In this document: positions 24,401 to 35,902 of the stretch, piece by piece
Position numbering within the stretch: position 1 is the first letter of the stretch
Layout: every line of letters begins with the position of its first letter
Made by a program: the position numbers and the translations under genes
Assembly (NCBI RefSeq): GCF_001653235.2
Contig: NC_035792.1
Span: 4,092,001 to 4,156,000, forward strand
Source of the DNA: Pochonia chlamydosporia 170
Taxonomy: Eukaryota; Ascomycota; Sordariomycetes; Hypocreales; Clavicipitaceae
Direction: 5' to 3'
DNA length: 64,000 bases
The notes under the pieces: model-generated
Told to the model about the DNA's origin: nothing
What the model saw: only the letters and a program-made list of their open reading frames with translations
Database searches by the model: none

Positions 24401-24789
24401 TTTGCGTGGCGCAAGCACGCATTTGATCGCACCAGACCGAACTCTCGCTCGAGGTCAAACTCGTCCGACGTCGCGACATCACCCTCATCCATCCCCATCC
24501 CATCTTCAGACCAGCATTTCCATCTCCTTCACTTCTCCGCGACTCGGCATCTCTCATCTCCAGACGAACTGGCCTGCCTGCCTTGCCTACCTTGCTGCAC
24601 GCCCCTCCTCGTCGGTAGTCGCGCGTGCGCCCTCCCCATCGGGCGCAACCGCATAGAATCGTGGCGGCGCTTACGATCCTGAGCCACGAGACTCCAGTAT
24701 CCGAACTTTCGCTGCAGCAACACCTTGCCATCGCCCCGGACTTGACTGCGTATCGAACCCTCGCCACGGAGGCGGACTCCGAGCCGGTG
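21415..24789. other. Intergenic region and long CT-rich leader of PSY2
   Basis: This 3.4-kb gap separates divergent genes. About 21500-22900 is AT-rich and shows no coding signal. About 23400-24780 is pyrimidine-rich and has repeated GCCACT/GCCAGT units near 24011-24060, as in many long 5' leaders. Long frames here (for example 22945-23778 on the minus strand) lack an upstream ATG and any domain, so I do not call them genes. Confidence 0.5.
22148..22159. repeat. Poly(A) tract of 12 bases
   Basis: A run of A in AT-rich intergenic DNA. There is no retroelement-like coding sequence next to it. Confidence 0.8.
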
Positions 24790-27687
24790 ATGATGGCACA
24801 GCCGGTGCCTCATCAGGCGACGGACAAGAAGCGCGTCAAGGTCTACGAGTTGCGCGACAATGACTGGTTTGATCGCGGAACTGGCTTTTGCACCGCTACG
24901 TATGCGACTGTACGTACAACCATCCCGTCCCTAGACTTTCTGTGCATGCTTGTATTGCAAGCATTGGCTGACAACATACTTGTCTCATCGTGCAGACTGA
25001 AGAAGGGCACAAGGACCCACGAGTAATCGTCGAGTCCGAGGATGAGCCAAATCGCCTACTCCTCGAGACCAAGATTCAAAAGGAAGATGGCTTTCAAAAA
25101 CAGCAAGGTACGCCAAGATGTACGCAATTCTTTGTCTCACGTTCCAGCTAATCCGATTCGCAATAGAAACCCTGATTGTGTGGCAAGAACCTGGGAGTGG
25201 AGTGGATATGGCCCTCAGCTTCCAGGAAGCCGAAGGGTGTGCTTTGATATGGTTCGAAATATTGCCCTTGAGCCCTTGCTGCGTTTTTTGCTCGGATTCA
25301 CGGCTAACTTATCACAGGCGATTCGTGAGTAATGTGCAACAAACGTTTCACAATGCAATTACAGGCGACGATGGGCTTTCAGACGATTTGGCCATTGAGA
25401 TCCCCGCCGCAATCAATCTCCCCGCCGCGGAACTGGGCAATCTTCCCGAAATCGAATCCAGCATGCGTATCATGAGTTCGAGCGCGAACGGTCGTGATGC
25501 GCTCGCCAAGTTCATCATGGCGGATGACTATATCGGCAAATTGATTCCCTTGGTTGAAATGGCCGAGGATCTTGAAAGTCTACCTGACCTTCACCGACTC
25601 TGCAACATCATGAAGACCATCATCTTGCTGAACGACACAACCATCATTGAGCATGCGGTGTCGGACGAATGTGTGCTCGGTGTGGTTGGTGCCTTGGAGT
25701 ACGATCCTGATTTCCCAAGTCACAAGGCTAATCACCGACACTGGCTCGATAACCAAGGCCGTTACAAGGAGGTTGTGCCGATTGAGGACGATCAGACTCG
25801 ACAAAAGATTCATCAGACGTACCGCCTTCAATATCTCAAAGATGTTGTCCTTGCACGAATTCTCGACGATCCAACCTTCTCAGTTCTCAACTCGTTGATC
25901 TTCTTCAACCAAGTCGATATCCTTCAGCATCTGCAGACCAATGCGGAATTCTTGGGCCAACTTTTTGGTGTCTTCAACCTCCGTCGACATGATCAAAAGA
26001 AGAGAAAAGATGCTGTCTTGTTCATCCAGCAATGTTGTGGCATTGCCAAAAACATCCAGCCTCCGGCGAGGCAAGCTCTATACAACAACTTTATCGCACA
26101 CGGCCTCCTCCAAGTTATTCATTTCGGATTGAAGCATGCAGATGTCGCAGTTAGAGTCGGTGCCACTGATATCTTGGTTTCCATCATTGACCATGACCCA
26201 CAAATGATTCGACAGACCATCTATCGCCAGGTGCAGGAAAACGTACCATCACTAGTGGATTCGTTGATTGATCTTCTTCTTGTGGAAGTAGACTTGGGTG
26301 TCAAGTCCCAAATTTCAGAAGCCCTCAAAGTGCTTCTGGATCATGGAGCGCCACCTCAAGGACCAGAATTCGCGCGGGTCAATGGCGAATTCCCCGGACG
26401 ACCAAGGCCGCAACCCGCAGCAGACCCTCAACATGAGCTGTTCCTCACTCGGTTCTACGAACGATCTGCATTGAGGCTCTTCAAGCCACTGTTGGAACTG
26501 GAAGAACGACCTGATCTGAAGTTTGCGGTTCAACAAGCCTCAATGTTTACTTATCTCATCGAGATATCGTGTTTCTTTATCCGCCAGCATCATCGATTTA
26601 GCAGATATTTCGTGATGAACTATAATATCATCCAGCGTGTTTCACAACTTCTCAAAAATCCAGAGAAGTATTTGCGTTTAGGTAAGACCTTTTCCTGTGG
26701 TGTTTTGTTACTTTTAGCAGTTGCTTGTTATGCTTTTCTTTTTTACGTCCTTTTCAAGCATGTGTTTTTGCGTTTTGTACTTTGCAACTTGACTAACTCA
26801 CCTGCTTAGTTGCCATTCGATTTTTCCGCAATGTTATTGGGATGCAAGAGGAGTTTTACATTAAACAAATCACGGAAAAAAAGGCTTTAGGCCCCGCGTT
26901 AGAGGTGCTTGCCGAGACTATGCCGAGAGATAATCTGCTAAGCTCAGCTTGCCTCGAACTGTTTGAATTCATTAGGAAGGAGAACTTGAAAGATCTGGTG
27001 AAATATCTTGTGGGAAATCACAGGGACCTCATGACGAGCTTGAGTTACCTGGCCACATTCAAGGATATGATTCAACGATACGACCAAACACAGGGATACA
27101 CGGCCAATATGGATTATTTCCTGGAAGAAAACGATGAATTGACACGGAAACCGCCACCGAACACGAGGCTGATGGAACACATTACCGTGGACCCCAGCGA
27201 AGAAGAGTACTGGAATACGTCGGACCCTGAGGATGATGACGAAGAGCACCACCCTGACATGCGCAACAAGATTTTGCCGAGCAATGGTCCCCTAACACCG
27301 TCCAAACCTCTTGTTGACTACCCTTCGGACGAAGACAGCGACGAGAATGCTAATACCGAAAGCGACACTGCTACGAAGGCCACCAAAGGCTCTGAAGGCT
27401 CATCAGTTGGTGCGAATTCTGCTAGCAGTCTTTCGCCTGTAGGGCCACCGCCTGAACGCTTGTCTGAAAAACGCCGCCGCGAAGAGGATGATGAGGACGG
27501 TATGCAAAAGCTTATGCAGAACAAGCGCCGAAACAGCAGCTCGTCAGAATCAAACTCAACTACAGGTTCGCGGATGACGCCCAAGCGAAAGTCGTTTGGC
27601 AGTGGCAATGGTAACGGAAAGATTGCCATAAGCCTGTCGACGGCGGTCAGGACCGGTGGCGCATCGAGGTCCGATGAAGAGTCATGA
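24790..27687 (+). CDS. PSY2: Serine/threonine-protein phosphatase 4 regulatory subunit 3 (SMEK/Psy2)
   Basis: PP4R3 directs the PP4 phosphatase to targets in DNA-damage recovery and related signalling in the nucleus. Exons are 24790-24909, 24996-25107, 25167-25251, 25318-26681 and 26810-27687, all in phase, giving 852 residues. Residues 10-110 form the PH/EVH1-like domain (RVKVYELRDNDWFDRGTGFC, then LIVWQEPGSG). The SMK-1 region and helical repeats follow (about 130-620), with HRHWLDNQGRYKEVVPI and FNQVDILQHL. The tail (from about 650) is acidic, then Lys/Arg-rich (EKRRREEDDEDGM, MTPKRKSFG), as in other PP4R3 proteins and fits nuclear import. Intron 3 has donor GTTCGA. Two ATGs in a row open the frame (24790 and 24793), so the start may be one residue shorter. 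Confidence 0.95.
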
Positions 27688-28539
27688 ACGGCGACTTTCT
27701 ATTTCTTTCGGCGACGGCGTACGGAACGGTTGATTTTACTTGTTTTCTTTTTTGGTCCGCCTGCATGAGAGAGTCAGCCCGGAATGACCACATCAGGACG
27801 GTCGGCAACGGTAATGAGAAGGCACGCGGCGTTAATCTATTTTTGAGGCGGCTTTGACGTCGACGCCCGTCACGGCATTCATTGCATTATCTTATCTTAT
27901 AGCAAAGACGATCTTGGGGGGGTGGCATACCAATTCCAGAGGGGTCTAGATTGAGTGTTATCAAGAATTTAGACGGGATTAAAAGGGTCGCGCGAAGTAT
28001 GAGAATATGGCGAGGCTTATCGTGCCGTTTCTCATTTCTTCCTCATCCCTTTTTCCTCTGCTATATAAAGCCTGGACTGGACGTTTGGGATGATGGGGTG
28101 TGATGGTTGTGAGCTGGTAATCGCACAAATGACAGAGGCAAGATGGAGAAAGCTTCAAGACTTTACACGGGCATTGATGCGGCTCGTAGTGTATCATATG
28201 GTAATGAATCGGCTGGGCGGGATGGGGGTTAGCACAAATGGCATGCATGTTGAGGGAATACCTACCCTTGGCGTGGGCTACGACGGAACCGGATAATGCA
28301 CAGGTCATTGGTTATGATATGATGTTGCTCATGCAGTGATGTGATGTGATGGGTTTATTGCAGGTTGAATGAGAGTTTCGACAGGCTATTCGATGCTTGT
28401 GAGCACAGCCAACCCAACTGTACAGTCATAATCGATTTTCAACTGGAAACCCTTTTAAGTTGTCAATACAACTAGTTTGCCAACCCATCATCTAGTTTAC
28501 CAACCAATACTTTTATACGGCACCCTCTTCATAATGCAT
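27688..28539. other. Shared 3' region of convergent PSY2 and AFG2-like genes
   Basis: This 852-base stretch lies between two stop codons. It is AT-rich near the right end, with a short GTGAT repeat at 28336-28350. It should hold both 3' UTRs. No gene is supported. Confidence 0.5.
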
Positions 28540-30927
28540 CTACTTCCGTCTAAACTGTCTCGACCAACTCTCATACCCATTAATCATGAAACTCGTAATA
28601 TTCCTAGGCGTCCTCTCCATCGCCGCCACCAAATCATCCATCCCTATCTCCAACTTCGCCGTGCCCGTCTCATCATCATCAAACCGATCCAGCACCGCCA
28701 ACCCAGCCTCATTACAAATCGCCTTAATCTCCGCACCAGAATACCCGTCCGCCAGCCTCGCCACCTCCTTCACATCCACGTCCTCTGCCACAGCCAACCC
28801 CTTCAAATGGACGTTGAAGACTGCCTCGCGGGCAGCCTGGTCCGGCGGTCCCACGTACAGGACCTGATCGAAGCGGCCGGGCCGCATGAGTGCCGGGTCC
28901 ATCGCCTCGGGGCGGTTCGTAGCAGCGAGGACTAACACGCCCGTGAGGGACTCGAAGCCATCCATCTCGGTGAGCAGCGTGGTGAGCATGTTGACTGCGC
29001 CGGTGGAGCGGGATGACCCTGAGGAGTTGGAGCCGGGTCCCCTCTGTCCGCCGATGGAGTCGATCTCGTCGAAGAAGATGATTGATGGGGAGGCGGCGCG
29101 TGCTCGTTCGAAGAGCGTGCGGACGGCGCGCTCGGATTCGCCGACGTACATGTTGAGGAGTTCGGCGCCCTTTACGGCGAAGAAGTTGAAGCCGGATTCG
29201 GTGGCCATGGCTTGCGCGGAGAGGGTTTTGGAGCAGCCGGGCGGGCCGTAGAGGAGGAGGCCCTTGGGAGGGTTGCGGAGGACATGGCGGCTGGAAGGGT
29301 TGGTGTTCTGTGAGAATGTTAGTGGTGGTTTTTTGTGGTTGAGCTTGGGTATGGCGTGGGTGTTGTACCTTTGTGTTTTTGATCATGCGTGTGAGGACTT
29401 TCTTGAGGCTTTCTTGGCCGCCTACGTCTTGCCAGTGAATTGTAGGGGGCTTCAGGTTGATGTCGTGCATGGCGGTAGGTCGGGTGATTCTCAATGCCTG
29501 CTCCATGTCCTCCTTGGAGAGGAATTGCTCTCCTGCGGTGGACGCATCGACACCTTGCTCGTCGAGTCGGTTGCCCAGAATCTTCTTTGCATTCAGCACC
29601 AGGTTGGCCAGGTCGTCGCCGTTGTAAGCGTGCGTCTTTTGCGCCACGCTGTCCAGACACTCCTTCTTCTCGGCGGGTTGAATGGGGGGATCGAAGAAGT
29701 TGAGAATCTCAAGACGTTCCGAGGCTCTGGGGATGGGGAGAGCAATATTCTCTCGGAATCGGGACCGTTTTTGAAGTTTTGCAGGCACGTCCGTCATGTA
29801 GTCTAGACATGTGGTGATGACAACTAGCTGAGGGAGGGAGTTGTTGGCTTTGGCTTCTGCGGATAAGGCGTCCAGTTCTTCGCCGATCGCGTCTACGACG
29901 GCATCGCGGTTGGATCTCTCCTTTGCGATGAGGTCTTCTAGCCCGTCTATGAGAATCATACTTGGCTGGAGGGCGTGTGCTTGCTTGAAAGTCTCTCGAA
30001 TGGTGGACAGCTTGTCGGAGGGTTTGATCCAGAATGGTCTGCCCCATCGTGAGTCTGCGACCTTTTGTAGGATAAACGTCTTGCCTGTTCCATGGCCACC
30101 GTGGATTGCGAAGCCACATGATTCGCGCTCATCTTTGACCCAGAACGGCCGGGTGAAGCCTTTGAGGAATCGGTTGATGGTGCTGACTTGCGCGGTGAGC
30201 CCAGGCACACCGGTGACAACCAGTTCGCCGCCTGAGAATGCCTCTGCTTCAGCAGCAGATGCGTCTTCCTCGTCGGAAAGGATGCGTACTGTTGATGATG
30301 ATAGTCTAAACTTGGCAATGTTGTTGGTGTGCGAGTTTACCGATATAACCTTGAATGACCTTCGCAGTTTGTTAATGTTGACACCTTCAAACACCATCCC
30401 CGGAAATATCAAGTCCGCGCGCTCTGAAATCGTTGAATTAGCACTAAATCGCCCTCAAACACCCAAGACAAGAGCATCCAAAGCCAATATCAGACAAACT
30501 CACCCATGGACAGACTGAGCGAAAACTCCCACGAGGCCGGGTGTTTCGCGCTCTCCTCCTTGACCACCTCTTCACTAACATCCCTCACAACCACCTCCTC
30601 CACATCCGGCATGCTCTCCAGCAACGATATCCGCACCTGGTCGCCAATCTTGAACCCCGTTGCCTCCTGGAACGACCTCGTCATCATGACCACATTCGGA
30701 CTGAGATTCTTCTCGGGCAGAATCCATAGCGACGCCTCTCGCCTGGTCACGTCCTGCTGTTCATCGAGTTTCTCAACGACGCATGGCTTGCCGTTTTCCA
30801 GGCCGTTGGTCAGGGCGATGAGGGATTCCTTGCTGACGTAGAGACGGGCAGCGCCGAGGAGGCTCGCCTTTTCGAGGGCTGGGTTGGCGAGGGGACGCAC
30901 TTTTGCGTCGATGCTCTTTTTTACCAT
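28540..30927 (-). CDS. AFG2: AFG2/SPATA5-family tandem AAA ATPase with degenerate first ATPase domain
   Basis: Exons 30504-30927, 29369-30423 and 28540-29307 join in phase (748 residues). Yeast Afg2 (Drg1) strips the shuttling factor Rlp24 from pre-60S ribosomes in the cytosol. The protein has an N-terminal double-psi-barrel-like region (1-180) and two AAA domains. D1 keeps a Walker A (GGHGTGKT, 250-257), but the Walker B is ILIDGLED (298-305) in place of the usual DE pair, and the arginine-finger region is SRFREN rather than RPGRFD. D2 is complete: GPPGCSKT (514-521), FFDEIDS (571-577), ATNRPEAMDPALMRPGRFDQ, and GCSKT is characteristic of Afg2 D2. D1 may therefore bind ATP without hydrolysing it. 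It could be the true AFG2 orthologue or a diverged paralogue; that needs a search of the whole genome. Confidence 0.85.
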
Positions 30928-31376
30928 GGCGGAGTGGGTGAGGGCTCCATGGGGGTGGTGTGTGGGATGTTTGTGTTGTTGGAGGTTGTGAAGTTGAGGT
31001 TGAAATTTTGTACAAGCGTGGACTGGAGCCACTCTTTTGGTTTTGGGATTGCCACGACAGACACCAAGTTTTCAAAAATGTAAGAGGAAAAGCAAATTAT
31101 TTTACAAATCTACATGACATCCTCAAGTACAATTTTAATTTTTGGAAAACAAATGAATGTCGCTTGCACATAAATTGTCAGTCTTATCAAATGCAACTTA
31201 TATCCGCGGGGAGCCAACATAAAAAAAAAAAATGACGTCCTCAGAAACAAGGGTCCAGCAAGCCACACTTGACAGCTTCCAATTCAACTCCATCGCACCC
31301 ATCACCAACCAAACCAGCTCGAATCACCTTCCACAATCCCCATCACAACCACCTCCATGGACCAAATACCTCACCA
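30928..31376. promoter_or_regulatory. Divergent intergenic promoter, AFG2-like / 31377 gene
   Basis: These 449 bases separate two outward-facing start codons and should carry both promoters. The part next to the plus-strand gene has a poly(A) tract (31220-31231) and AT-rich sequence. No specific factor site is claimed. Confidence 0.55.
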
Positions 31377-32508
31377 ATGATTCAACCCCAATGGCTTCGT
31401 CGCGCCGCGACAGTCCTCCCCCCTTCAATTTCAACCCGCCGTCTCTCCTCCAAAACCCCAGCACCAGACACACCCTGGCCACTACTCAAAAAACGAACCC
31501 GACCATCACGAGACGACGACCACATCCACAGCGGCGGCACAGCGCTCATAGAATCCCTGAAAAAGCGACAAAACCCCATACAAGCTGAAATAACACCCTC
31601 CCCCGACACTCACGATGCCACCTCCAGCGCAGACTCCCGCACCATGCTCATCCTCCACGGCCTGAGCACGAACCTCAACGCCAGTGACTTCTACCGCCTC
31701 GCACCCAGCGACCTCTCCTCCTGGCAAAGCGCAATTAAAAAAGGTACCTTGACACACTTCTCCAGCAGAAACATAGCTAACACGAGCATCAGTCCAGCAA
31801 CAGCGAAATCCTACGACGCTCGAACCCCTGGGCCGCTATCACATTTCCTTCTCGTCCTCTGAGGCTGCAATGTCCTACCGCGACCGACTCTTCCGGCTTC
31901 ATAAACTGGTCCGCCATAAACTCGCCTCCGAGACTGGGCTGTGGAAAAGCGACGTACCAAGACACCTACGGTCCCCGGATGGTGATGACCCTGCTGAGGA
32001 GCTGGAAAAATTTACAATCACATCTGGGACACATCGGGCGGTGGATGTGGATCGACGGCGTGTCTCGGGCGCGCATAAATGGGCGCAAAAACTGGGCGAG
32101 ATTGCGAAGAAGTTCGATTACGGGGATAAACCGCCAGTGGTGTTGGTGCACGTCTCTCCGCCATTGACTGCCGATGACTTGGGGAGGTATATACGTGAAG
32201 ATGGAGTGTCAAGGGCCTGTGAGTGGAAAGTATGTCCGCCGCAGGAACTACAAGCGATGGTGGTGGACAGGGACGTGGGTAAGAATGATGATGGGGACGG
32301 GACGGCTACGGAAGTGGATGTGCGGCCGCAGACGCAGCGGGAGATCGATATCCGGGAAAAGATCAAGGGTCGGTTTGTGGTGGTTTGTGCCAACGAGGCA
32401 GAGGCACGGCGGTTCCATCGGCACTGGAATCAAAAGACCCTCACGGCTGGCCCGGGGGACACAGCGGCAATGAGAAGTATAGTTCATGCATCAATAATAA
32501 ACTGGTAG
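31377..32508 (+). CDS. Hypothetical protein, probably mitochondrial, with possible RNA-binding-like region
   Basis: Exons 31377-31743 and 31793-32508 join in phase across a 49-base intron and give 360 residues. I do not recognise a named family. The N terminus (MIQPQWLRRAATVLPPSIST) is Arg-rich, hydrophobic and without acidic residues, followed by RRLSS, so a mitochondrial presequence is likely. A segment near residues 94-175 (TMLILHGLSTNLNASDFYRL, then GRYHISFSSSEAAMSYRDRL) resembles an RRM fold with beta strands and a helix. The middle is charged, and a second strand-rich stretch appears near the end (IKGRFVVVCANEAEARRF). The RRM reading is a guess from pattern. An ATG in another frame at 31232 is not part of this model. 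Confidence 0.75.
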
Positions 32509-33180
32509 CCGCCCATACTATTCCACCAAGGCACCCTCGGTACCCTTGCTCGCCTCTCCTCTCTTCGTCTGTATCCTCCATGTGCTTCCCTTCCAACCCC
32601 CCTTGCTTGCTTTCTCGCTCGTCTTCCTCCCCGTTCCTCTTCTCATTTACATTCGCAGTCGCGCCCAAGTCATCTCAAAGACCACCTGGGGAACAAAAGT
32701 ATGCAGTCGCCGCATTGGAAAATCACCTAGTACTCGCATCTTCATCCACCGCAGTCCCCCCCAAAACAGGTATCAAGGTTCCTCCAGGCGATCTTCTCAT
32801 GAAAACAACGGCGGGGCGACAAGACCTCGTATTAGAACCCAGATCAAAAATACCAAAAACAAACTCCTGACCACATTTGCTCTTCTAAAAAGACAGTTGG
32901 TGGAAAAGGCGCGAGACGGGGAGGGGCAAAAACAAATAAGAAAAAGGTCTAGAAATCGTTTAGTGTAGCCCTCAGCCTCGAGCAAGCATATCCATCGCTC
33001 TCCCGTCCCTACAAGGTTTATCGACTGGGGGGTTCGATAAACAGCTGACAACCCTCTCGCGGTTTCAAAAAATATTTGCTCTAAGCAGGCAGGTACGAAA
33101 TTGTTGAATACGTGCCCATGTGTGCGCGCACACCCGCCTGGGATATGCACGGACACTCTCTTGTCATTGTATACTGCCAT
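32509..33180. other. Shared 3' region of convergent genes
   Basis: This 672-base stretch lies between the stop of the 31377 gene and the stop of SEC4. It is pyrimidine-rich at the left and A-rich near 32850-32960. No supported gene. Confidence 0.45.
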
Positions 33181-34203
33181 CTAGCAACACTTGCTGCCGC
33201 TTGCCTCGGTCTTCTCGCCCACGTTGACACCTGTACCGGTCGTTTGATCGTTCTTGGAGCTGTCGATGAGTCGCTTCTTGATATCGGCGGCCAGGCTGTA
33301 GAAGGCCTTGTCGATGTTGATGTTGCTCTTCGCCGAGACTTCAAGGAACGGAATGCCGAGTTCGTCGGCCAGTGCCTGACCCTGCTCTGTTGATACAACT
33401 CGCTTATCTTCCCAATCGCACTTGTTACCGATCAAAATCTTGTTTACGCCTTCGGTAGCGTGTTGCTCGACGTTCTGGAACCAGGTTCGAATATCTGAAA
33501 GAGATATGTTAGCATCAGTATGGTCTGCCTGCGCGGTAGCAGATTCCTGTGGCAAGAGTCCGGGATGGCTGAAAGCCGGGCTACGGTGACATCTTTGCCG
33601 GTGTGGCCCCATTGGCATCCATGGCCGGACTCGCCGTCGGGCTGCTACCCGAGCATTTCGCTTAACATAAAAAGAGGTTTTGCATACTGTTGAAGGATCG
33701 CTCGTCGGTGACGTCGTAGACCAGCAGAATTCCCATGGCACCGCGGTAGTAGGCAGTGGTGATGGTGCGGAATCGCTCTTGGCCAGCGGTATCCCAGATC
33801 TGTAGCTTTACGCGCTTGCCATCGAGCTCGATTGTTCGGATCTTGAAATCAATGCCAATGGTGGTGATGAATGACGGGGTGAAGGAGTCCTCGCTGAAGC
33901 GCAGCAAACAGCAGGACTTTCCGACGCCGGAGTCGCCTATTAGCAACAGCTTGATCTGCGAAGCGGGTGAAGAATGGTTAGCATGCATGGAGCTGATGAA
34001 CATCGATCTATGCAGACAGCACAGCACAGAACACAGCGGCGGGCATCCCAGGGCGTGACATGTTGAAACTGCAACGTGTACTACCTCGGGGCAGTCCAAC
34101 ACGGCGGCCAGGGACGAATGCGCCGGGTCTGATGTTGGATATGGATCGGGGGAAAGGGTGGTTGACGGCGTACCAAGAAGTCGTAGTTACGATTGTTGGG
34201 CAT
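33181..34203 (-). CDS. SEC4: Rab GTPase Sec4 / Rab8-type
   Basis: Sec4 directs secretory vesicles to the exocyst at growth sites, so it is important for hyphal tip growth. Exons are 34174-34203, 33688-33955 and 33181-33494 (203 residues). The first coding exon is 30 bases ([10 protein letters not shown]). The G-box motifs are all present: GDSGVGKS (P loop), TTIGIDFK (switch I/effector), WDTAGQERF (switch II), NKCD and SAK. The C terminus ends in two cysteines after GSK, the site for double geranylgeranylation. The [19 protein letters not shown] stretch is typical of the Rab8/Sec4 group. Introns of 193 and 218 bases are long for this window, as is common in small GTPase genes. Confidence 0.96.
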
Positions 34204-35902
34204 TGTGACGGATTACGAGCGGTGAAGCGTCTCGCGAGGCGTTCGAATAGGGTCGGGTGAATGACGAGGCTGTAATGGCCAGCCAGAAAAAGTCGCGATC
34301 AAAGTGCGGGTTGCAAGTTGTTCGGCTGCACGAGGAAAGGGGAAGAGAGGTAGTGAGGGCCGTGACGAGGCAGCGGCGTTTGGTGGCGGTGATGTGGTTC
34401 AAGCGGTTTAGAGTGAGTGGCGGATTTGAGGCGGTGGTCGCGGAACTGGAGTCTGGAGTCTGGAGACTAGAGTACTTGCTGCGAGTGGACAGGACGAGCT
34501 AAAGTACTAAGGTACCGAAGTCTGGCCAGGCACTTTAGTCAAGCGTCGTCGGGTGTGGTCTGGTGTGGTGTTGGCGATGTGTGCAGCTGAACTAGCACTA
34601 CTCCATATGGATCTGGGCGTTGAGAAAACAAAACTGATGGGGGATCAATTTAGGTCTGGTCAGTGCCTGTTCCCGTTCCTGTCAAGTTCCGGTTCCTGAG
34701 CCTGTGCTTCTGCGTCTGCGTCTGCTTTTGCTTCTCCTTCGGTGCTGCTTCTCCTCCTGCTTCCGTGTCTCACTCTATCTTTCAGGGAAGACAGGGGGTC
34801 AAATGGTCTCACACAGTCGTCAATTTCAGGCAGCGAAAAAATGATACCAGACCGGACTGCAATACGAGTAATACTGCATGGACAAACGAGTGCTGGTCTG
34901 GCACAATTCTTCAACATTTTTTTTAAATAAGCATTTTGCCTAATTGACTGAATGGCCTGTGCTTTTGGCCTTGCAACCGACAGTCGCGGACACTCAACCG
35001 ACTCTCTCTCCAAACCGAACACTGACTTAAATCTACTCCAAACACTTCCATAAGACCGCGGGACACGACATGGACAGCGATAGTGGCGTGGTGGCTGAAG
35101 TGGATTTCCAGAAGCCTGGAAACATTCAAGTCATTCAATGTTACTCCATTTACACAGGCAGGCAGACATGAGGCAATCCCGCGTTTGTTTGGTTGCTGAT
35201 GATGTCGTTCAACCTCTCACCGTCAACTGTTCATCAAGGGCTCTGTCTTGGCTCGGCTGGGTCCAGCTGTGGTCAATACCTAGATACAGTAGCATTGCTT
35301 GGCCAGCTTTGCAGATCAAACCATATCCTATCCTATCCTATTCTCCATGGCACTTTTGCACCCTGCAAGGTGTCATCATCCCCCCTGTTCGACAACTGAA
35401 GCCAGTGCTTATTTCACATGATGCGTGCCAATTTACCGTGGTTGACCCCAACCAGACTCAGTCCAGTCACTCAGTTGCATGTTGGATCAACCGCCAGTCG
35501 TTCCTTCCATCTCTGCCGAGTCTCCGGCTTGCCCAATTTTTACGCCAGTGCAACGCCAAGCTCGTCAGAACAGAACACATCTACATTTTATACTTATTTT
35601 AATGAAATCATGAGAGCAACAAGACCTGCCTGCCTCCTCTACCCGCCAACACCTAAAAAATCCACTCCTCAAATTGTCCGTCATACATCAACAAAACGGC
35701 TCAAAGCATCCAGCGATACAATACTGTACATACAATACTAGGCTGCTGACCAGGACGATCGGCTGTGGTCACATTCATTGATTCCGAATACGCAGGCAGA
35801 CTTGTTCCAATCTCACCATCTTGAACATGAACGAATGACAGCGACGGCAACAGAAAGAACCCGTCTGCCTGGAAACCAAACAGCTCAAGGCGCTACCGCA
35901 CC
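34204..35902. other. Intergenic region upstream of SEC4
   Basis: This 1.7-kb gap should hold the SEC4 promoter and leader plus the 3' UTR of the LPMO gene. It contains a short TATCC repeat at 35324-35342. No coding frame has recognisable features. Confidence 0.5.
35324..35342. repeat. TATCC short tandem repeat
   Basis: The unit TATCC occurs three times followed by a partial copy. It is ordinary simple sequence in intergenic DNA. Confidence 0.8.

Noticed and set aside
24011..24682. 223-codon frame upstream of PSY2
   Set aside because: It starts at GTG in a Pro/Ser-rich simple-sequence leader; the PSY2 start lies downstream in a different frame.
28724..29368. Continuation of the AFG2-like exon 2 through the intron in a second frame
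   Set aside because: The frame stays open by chance beyond the donor at 29368, but it loses all AAA motifs; the spliced model recovers D2 fully.
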